Positions 57,764-64,000 of a stretch of 64,000 nt of DNA are shown one piece after another (positions within the stretch are counted from its first letter, which is position 1; each line of letters starts with the position of its first letter). The position numbers were made by a program, and so were the translations under genes. Under the pieces are notes generated by a model. The model did no database searches. It was not told where the DNA came from and worked only from the letters and a program-made list of their open reading frames with translations. Source of the DNA: Lepiota brunneoincarnata. Lineage: Eukaryota > Basidiomycota > Agaricomycetes > Agaricales > Agaricaceae. The DNA is taken from the NCBI GenBank assembly GCA_023014365.1, contig JAEBUN010000039.1:124001-188000 (forward strand), given 5' to 3'.

Positions 57764-58280
57764 GCGATTACAGGGCGTCAAAGCTCATATCCAATCCATC
57801 GATTGGGCGTCAAGTCCAGCATTATCGCGTTAGCCCCGCAGCTACTGAAGCTGCGCGAGTTCACTCCTGGGCTTGATCCTCGCGACTCGAGCAGCCATCC
57901 CATTTTTGTTCGTCACCTGCTCCTGGGTTTATCGCTCTTCTGCTCCAGTCCCTGCCGTTCGCTAGGACAATAGTCAATTTGACGCCACGAACGCCCCCGC
58001 ACCTCTTCGCACACTTGGCCTCGACCCTAAAGTAATGGACCATCGTATACATCTGTTGCGCTGCGATCGCACCAGGTTGTATGGAGTTTAGCTCCTTCAA
58101 AACCTCGCCGAACCTGCCCTCTGTTGTTTCTGCCCTCACTGCCACGGTTAGCACTGGCAACCTTGTAGATCTTACGTGTGTTGAAGGCGAGAACTGAAAC
58201 GGATCCGTATGACGGGCATCAATATCAATGAAATAAGAAAACAAGATGGAATAAGGAATATAACAGCAGTAGGAATGATC
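57764..58280. other. Kinase D upstream flank, cassette repeat and PCNA 3' flank
   Basis: Bases 57838-57976 are the third copy of the cassette repeat. Bases 57977-58280 are single-copy DNA downstream of PCNA. The - strand reads VLTVAVRAETTEGRFGEVLK and VHYFRVEAKCAKR in an open frame that may be an exon of an unrecognised neighbouring gene cut at 57976. Confidence 0.45.
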
Positions 58281-59223
58281 TCACTCATCGCCGATCTTCG
58301 GCGCCAGATAGTAACGAATATAACCCCCCCCAAATTCATACGCAACCTGCAGAGACACGTGTCAGCTCCAACAAAGAGAGGGGAGTCGTCAACATACGAG
58401 TAGTGGGACGTCATTGCTCATCATGAGTTGTACCCTGGTTGAGAGATTAGAGCTCTTGGAGAAGTTGACGAGATATTTGAGGGAGAACGTGAGGGACACG
58501 TGTTGATTCATTTCAACTCTGACGCCCTGATCATCTTCTTCTGATTTTTTTGAGGTCTTTGCCTTTTTGCTCGGTTTTGATGAGTCATTGACCTTGATTC
58601 CTGATGAGCACAAGAGAGCGCACATGGGGACATACGATGACAACGGACCTTTTTGCGCTTCTTGCCATTTGCCCCTCCTTCCTCCTCCTCCTCCTCCTCC
58701 TCTTGTTCCTCCTCCCCTTCTCCGCCCGAATCAGGCCTGAACTCCTGCTCCTGGTCGTCCATCTCGACATCGGCATTTTTCTCCTTCTTGACCTTGGGCT
58801 TCTTGCTCGCGCCTTCCTCGTCCTCGTCCCCGACTTCTTCAGACTTAGCTTGGACCTTGCCAATTTTACCCTCGGAAGCCTTGAGGAGAATGTTCCCGTT
58901 GGCAGCTTCACCCTCGCTTGTGAACCGAACACCTTCCTTGCTGACCTCGATACGCACACTCTCGCCAAGTTGAGACAGATCACGGACGATGCGAGTAAAT
59001 TCAACCGACGGCATAACCACCCGCGATTCGTACTCGGTTTCAGGAATAGTCAGTTGATCGGAATCGATGTCCATCAACTTCATGTCGTATTCAGCGATAC
59101 GATCCATGTCTTTGGAATGATTAGACTTAGGAGGGGTGCGAGATGAAGAGAGCAGAACACGCACTTTTAGCCTCGTACACCAGATTCAACACGTCTGCCT
59201 CGTCTGCTGCTTTCAGTGTGCAT
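58281..59223 (-). pseudogene. PCNA sliding clamp, 5'-truncated
   Basis: Exons 59223-59166, 59109 to about 58649, 58600-58398 and 58346-58281 read from CTLKAADEADVL through RIAEYDMKLMDID, PETEYESRVVMPS, LSQLGESVRIEVSKEGVRF and the Lys/Glu-rich acidic insert (NADVEMDDQEQEF, then a Glu run from GAG/GAA repeats). They continue through [19 protein letters not shown] and MMSNDVPLL to the canonical end YYLAPKIGDE with TGA 58281-58283. PCNA is the trimeric clamp for DNA polymerases. About the first 60-70 residues, including start and promoter, are missing: homology stops at 59221-59223, where the repeat also seen at 4120 begins. The rest is intact, including splice sites, so the break is probably recent. 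An intact PCNA must exist elsewhere. Confidence 0.9.
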
Positions 59224-60490
59224 AGTTTTATGCCCGTACGTTGGAGGAGAAGGATGCTTTTACAAGACAAAACTGGTCAGTCTTCCGACGTCTATTCTCT
59301 GGAGTTATCCGGGACCAGCCGTTCCCATTGACGGACCCTTGATAATGACTAAGAATACTGATACAAGGTTATGCACCTGCCACCCCGATTGTGCCCGATT
59401 CGATTGTCGGCTCACATGCTTCGAGTTACCTGTATGTCAGAAACAAAGACTCGCAGCGGGTCCTTGTCTGTGTAATTAGTCCAAATGATTTATATTGAAC
59501 GTAGGATGATCTTCCACCGCATGTTACCAAATGCCCAGGCCCATACTCCATTGACACGTCATCATTGGCTTTGGGAATCATTGTCTCCGTAGCCTTCGGA
59601 ATGGCATGTAGTCGGTTTAAATCTGACGCTAGCTTCTAGTCAGACTCGTGCTTTCGTTAAAAATATCATTGAGTTCTCGTACATCTTTACATTGCCCCTG
59701 GAAACTTTGGGCCAAGCGAACCGGGTGAGCGAAAGTGATCGGACACATAAATGATAATTGCTGGCCTTCATGAGGCTTGGTTCGCTCTCACGGATACCAT
59801 GGATCTCCTCGTAAATTCTGAAGAGTGACTGCGAATTTTTGAGGCCAACCCTTGTGTTTGGATCCGTGAAAGTGCGACGCGAACTGCTGGCTTACATCAT
59901 CAAATCGATAATAGAAATAGTGGCAAGCTCGTGGAAATAGGTAATTCTATCTCGAGTCCCACTCGTTCGTTGTCCGTTGAGGCCGCTCACCGATGGCATC
60001 CTTTCAGTGAGCGCGAAACATGATGCGAAAACGTTTGTATAATTATTGCGCCATAAAAGGGACATAACAGAACACATGTTCTCTCACCGGACTATATATA
60101 TGCACAGTAGAGGGACTATAGTAAGCTCAGGCTTACAGACGGTCACAGATATGGAGCAGCCGATGGCGCGAAAATGCAAACAAGTTTGTATGCGAACAAC
60201 AACCGTCATGTCGTGAAATGCGAGCTGTGCAACCGTACACTCAAATTACCTGTATCTGTACCTGTAGTATTACCACATTCTTCGCACTAATGGCCATACA
60301 CCCCGATCATGCTCACTTGAAGCTCACTCGCTAGATTGGATTTGGGCTGTGACGCCGAGGGAGTTGACTTAGCACACTGCTCGGGTATGCGTGACCTTGA
60401 AGCCATGTTTGCTATCTTCGACATTTTCTCCCCACCATGTCTGCACCAGGAAAATGGAATCGTGAATCCGGTTATGGATAATCAATGGTC
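59224..60490. other. Composite of cassette flank repeats
   Basis: Bases 59221-59375 match 4120-4270 and bases 59860-60490 match 1-650. Bases 59376-59860 look single-copy. There is no gene; short frames follow the repeats. Confidence 0.6.
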
Positions 60491-61210
60491 AAAGCAGTGT
60501 TGCAGCAGATAGCGTGATCCAGACAAGGGGCCATAGTGTTGGTGAAATGTGTGGAGATCCAATATGAGCGAATGATAGCAACAAAGCATAACACAGTGTC
60601 GCAAACAAGAAGCTAGGAATCTGTGATCGAAGTCAGCAGCATATTCCGCAACTCTTGGCCAAGAGCCTGCCTCGTAATACTGTCGATAGTCTATTCGGCT
60701 TTGAGCATCCAATCCTGGTCGAAGAGCATGAGCAAGTCACGAGGCTGGACGCGTCAACATTGTCCGTCGCTCACCGAAAATGAAGGCGTAATTGATGCCA
60801 TACCCCTCCCAGACAAGGAAATCGAGTCCAATAAGCAGAGAATAAACAACGGGTACAAGAAATATGCCATAAATGAACAGTAACGCATCCCAGCCAAGAA
60901 TTTCGGCTTGTATTTCTTTCCGCGTACCTAGCGATAACCCTGAGTCAGCTCGGGATTGTATCATTTGACCAGGAAGCGACATACTGTAATATAAACCACA
61001 CGCCAAGGCTGGTATCGCTGCTCCAATCATAAATCCAGAGCGGAAGGTGCTGAAATGGTGGGTTTCCCGTTGGATGCCTTCAGAGAGGCGGTTCATTTTC
61101 TTCATTAAACCGGTACCGGGGATTAATACGCTGAGAATGGACCCGGATTTTATAGAAGAAAGGGAGACGTGCGGAAGGCTTGGGCATATGGTTCACGCAT
61201 CTCCATCATC
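60491..61210 (-). pseudogene. EXS-domain protein copy E, 3'-truncated
   Basis: It retains the first exons (THHFSTFRSGFMIG, GWDALLFIYGIF, the DAQSRIDYRQYYE exon) and the start of the FATLCYA exon, ending at about 60490. There the flank sequence normally found after the EXS stop is joined through the shared string ggtcaa (60487-60492). About 1.4 kb relative to copy A (4561-5969) is missing. Confidence 0.85.
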
Positions 61211-61986
61211 CTTGGAAGTTTCAGTGTACTTTGATCAATCCAAGTTGCTCACGGTGGGCCCTCAAGAAGCCTTGAGTGACCTTGAATGGTATATTTTCCC
61301 AGTCATATGTTGTTCCTGGGCTAGTGTCTGTCGCATGTCTCGGTCCTTAGGGAGCTATTATATTCCCAGCAGAACTCGGTTTGCAGGGTTGTTTCCGCTT
61401 TGGTGGCGGTGTGACTGGTTCTGATATCATCTCGCAAGGAGATTGGTTCTGAAATATCAGCCTTCTGTCGCTCGTACGTCGAAGCTGCTGAATGAGGATG
61501 GCGGTAGATGATTATCACCTATTATTGTTGAACGAATTTGTTCGGGTATGTCCGCGAACGCATCGAGCCGTGATGCTGAAGTCAGGACAAGAAAAGAGTC
61601 AAAGAGAGCAAGCGGTCTCATCACTTGGGGGAAAACATGATATGTAATCATGATCATCGAGGGCAGTGCCGATGCTGCGCGTTAGAAATTAGTCTTGTGT
61701 AAAATTCTTTGTATCCTTCTCAGCACAAAGTATTCATGTGTGGACGAAGTTAAATAGAACTCTTCTCATAATGACAATGTTTACTTTTCCACGCTCCCCT
61801 TGTTACTCGATCAGCATCACAAGCACACTCCTATAGCAGTCTCTGTCATACGGAACTCCACCCATACCAACCCACCCCACCATCTACAACACAGAGGCTT
61901 CCTTCCACAGCTCAACACCAGGTAACATATCCTTCGAGGCACAGCATGCTCTGGGGGATCTAGTTCGCACAGCACAAAAGGGGACA
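61211..61986. other. Kinase E - EXS E intergenic region
   Basis: Homologous to 6695-7631, with the small conserved - strand frame open at about 61457-61654 (MIMITYHVFPQV). Confidence 0.5.
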
Positions 61987-64000
61987 TTACGTTTCAGACG
62001 TTTTCAATCTTTTGGGCTGGGAAGCGGGGGTAGGAGAGTCAGCTCCACTTGGCTCTATGACCTGCTCCGGGGCCCCACTGGCGCTCCGGGGGCATTTGGA
62101 GGTGCCAGTGAGTCGATACAGTTGAACCTGGCCAGAGTCATCTCTCGCCTCCATGAATTCCTTGATGAGTACACTGTGAATTTCCCGGAAAGCGGCTTGA
62201 TCGATCTCCGGCCCTGCCTCGGCCACCGTATAGCACCTCACAAGTTCTCGCCTGATTACGCCCAATCGCAATCCAATATCTTGGAAAGATTCCGGGATAT
62301 GAGGCAAAGCCTCATAAAGAACTTCCCCCACCTGTAGCACTTCAAAACGCCCAGCACATAAAAGAATCCCTGGGAAAAATGATCGCGCATATCCAGCCTG
62401 TGTCCCCGCAGATGGGTGGGCGACTTCATCTTGACGATCACGATGATTGAATAACATCCACAATGCTATCCACCACATCGACTCGAGGTCATGGAGGGGG
62501 TTATAACAAAAAACTGGTGGTTTCGGTCGAGATGCAAGATCTTTCCGGCTCAGAACTTGCCTTTCGGGAACAAAGAGATACCTTTCACGCTCAATTTCGA
62601 CTGCCATGAAATCAAGTGTGCCCTGTATTAATTTCTATGAGAAATTGGAACAAATACCCAATGGCCATGGCGCACCGTACGAATTTCATGGAAGCTCTCT
62701 TGACTCATCCTTTTCGCGTACTCCAAGTCGCTCAACTTGCCATTGCCATTGAATACGAGAATATTCCCGCAGCTGACATCGCGACGCACCCATCCATATT
62801 TATGTAATAGCTCAAGCGCTGGTAGGGCCAATAAAGGTCTCGTCAGTAGCCGTTGTTTAGGCGATAAAAAAAGGCATACCTTTCGTCCCATCCATCAAGC
62901 TCTGAAACACCGTGGCAAGACTCTTCACAGAGTATAATGCCTCCGCGACCTCTTTGTACACAATGCGATAATGGACTTTGGCACTGTAACGGTGGTGACT
63001 TGCATGATGTCGTTGCGATCGCCCTGGTGCATCCACCAAGGGGATGGACCCAGCACTTGTGGTATGCTCAGACCGACCCATTTTCTTCTGAAGTAAAAAT
63101 CGGTCACCGGAGGGGACTTCAAAACGACGCAACATGAGGTCCTGTGTGTGATCCGTTTGGTTATTGATGAGAACGTCTCCGTGGTGGATCACGGTCATGA
63201 AGTATTGTTGAATGAGTGCTTTATCTTGCTCGTTAGCCTCGTCTTCAAGCATCTGGCGAGTCTCTCCTTCACGATCACGATCATGATCAACCCAGACATC
63301 CTTGAGAGCAACCGGGTCGCCTTCTACCTTGTTGGTGTTGCGATTAAGCATGCGAGCCTTGAAAACCCGTGTGCCCCTGCCGCGCAGAGCATCAGTGGCG
63401 AATTCGGACAAAACCCCCTCCGTGCGATACACGACCGGAACAATTTGACCAGAGATACGCGCATGAACCATGATATCAAAATGGTCTTGGTCGGCTCCGG
63501 GTACTCGGCGCATGGTAGGGTCCCATCCAACACTTTCCGGCGTCGAGTATGCAACCGATAGAACGAAACGAATGAGCGGATCGCGATCCTATGAAGTTGA
63601 TTAATGCGAAGTTTATACATACGCAGTATTGTTAAACTCACCTGCATGAAATTGAACGACTTGGTGACAAATACCGTCGAGCGGCTCACAAACCACAGCC
63701 TCATGGAAGCGCTTTCTACAGTGAACCCGAACGTAAACCTGCGGCAAGGATCATCACGCATGGTGTGATGCATGTTCCATATAATCTTGCGCACGTTCTT
63801 TGTAACATAGTTGTATCAACCGAGGTTTATGCAGGCCTGTATAATTATACTTACATCATCAATATCATCCGGAGTCATTCCCTTCTTGTACTGTCCTGGG
63901 ACAGCAACATCGGACCACTTGTGACCGCTTTCCACGTTAGACTGGCGGGCAAAATAGCCGTCAGGACGCGACTTATTCCCGAGAGTGGAGATCGGGGCTC
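61987..64000 (-). CDS. FunK1-type protein kinase, copy E (cut by window end)
   Basis: The visible exons are the end of exon 1 (64000-63855), 63797-63642, 63588-62880, 62818-62676 and 62622-61987. The start lies beyond the window. The structure is identical to C and D, with a 61-nt intron (62879-62819, donor GTATGC, seven-base A/T tract). VALK is present, the loop is RRDVSCGN, and LSDLEYAK and YNPLHDLESMWWIALW follow. The tail is ASQPKRLKTSET. All visible frames are open. The EXS copy downstream is truncated. Confidence 0.82.

Noticed and set aside
58604..59146. 180-codon + strand frame with hydrophobic Leu run
   Set aside because: It is the antisense of the PCNA acidic insert (GAG/GAA repeats); not a membrane protein.
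1..64000. CRISPR arrays, rRNA or tRNA genes
   Set aside because: No regularly spaced short repeats and no convincing cloverleaf or rRNA signature were seen by eye; a covariance-model scan was not possible.

Overview
The window is nuclear DNA from a filamentous fungus, almost certainly an Agaricomycete basidiomycete. The evidence is short GT-AG introns of about 45-75 nt, FunK1-type fungal kinases, a PCNA with the long acidic insert I associate with basidiomycetes, agaricomycete-style Tnp2-like, Ty3/gypsy and Ty1/copia elements, and cysteine-rich secreted proteins. A Rhizoctonia/Ceratobasidium-like source is a guess, not shown.

Left arm (1-10.1 kb). It holds a decayed EXS gene tail, a tandem pair of small secreted 12-cysteine proteins (+ strand), and cassette A on the - strand: a FunK1 kinase (7632-10101) followed by an SPX-less EXS-domain (Syg1/Xpr1/Erd1-like) membrane protein gene (4679-6694).

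Centre (11.4-43.6 kb). This is a nested transposon block that looks CpG-poor. It contains a full-length Ty1/copia element with a 5-bp target duplication, two oppositely oriented WD40 gene remnants around a basidiomycete orphan gene, an F-box pseudogene kept in one frame, and a Tnp2-like DNA transposon split by a Ty3/gypsy chromovirus. That chromovirus itself carries two solo LTRs. A third solo LTR at 41638-43556 is split by a Tc1-type transposon with 206-bp terminal repeats. The copia polyprotein is open over 1,415 codons except for seven TGA codons.

Right arm (44.4-64 kb). Four more FunK1 genes (B-E, all - strand, E cut by the window end) alternate with EXS copies in different stages of loss: one interrupted by a MITE-like insert, one deleted internally, one truncated, and one removed altogether. 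A 5'-truncated PCNA gene lies between D and E. All five kinases keep the same five-exon structure and open frames, while the EXS partner is intact only in A. The main biological unit is therefore a repeatedly duplicated FunK1 + EXS cassette. Any functional link between kinase and transporter is inference.

Exon positions were read by eye from splice signals, frame continuity and agreement between paralogs. Identities rest on recognised motifs; no database search was possible.
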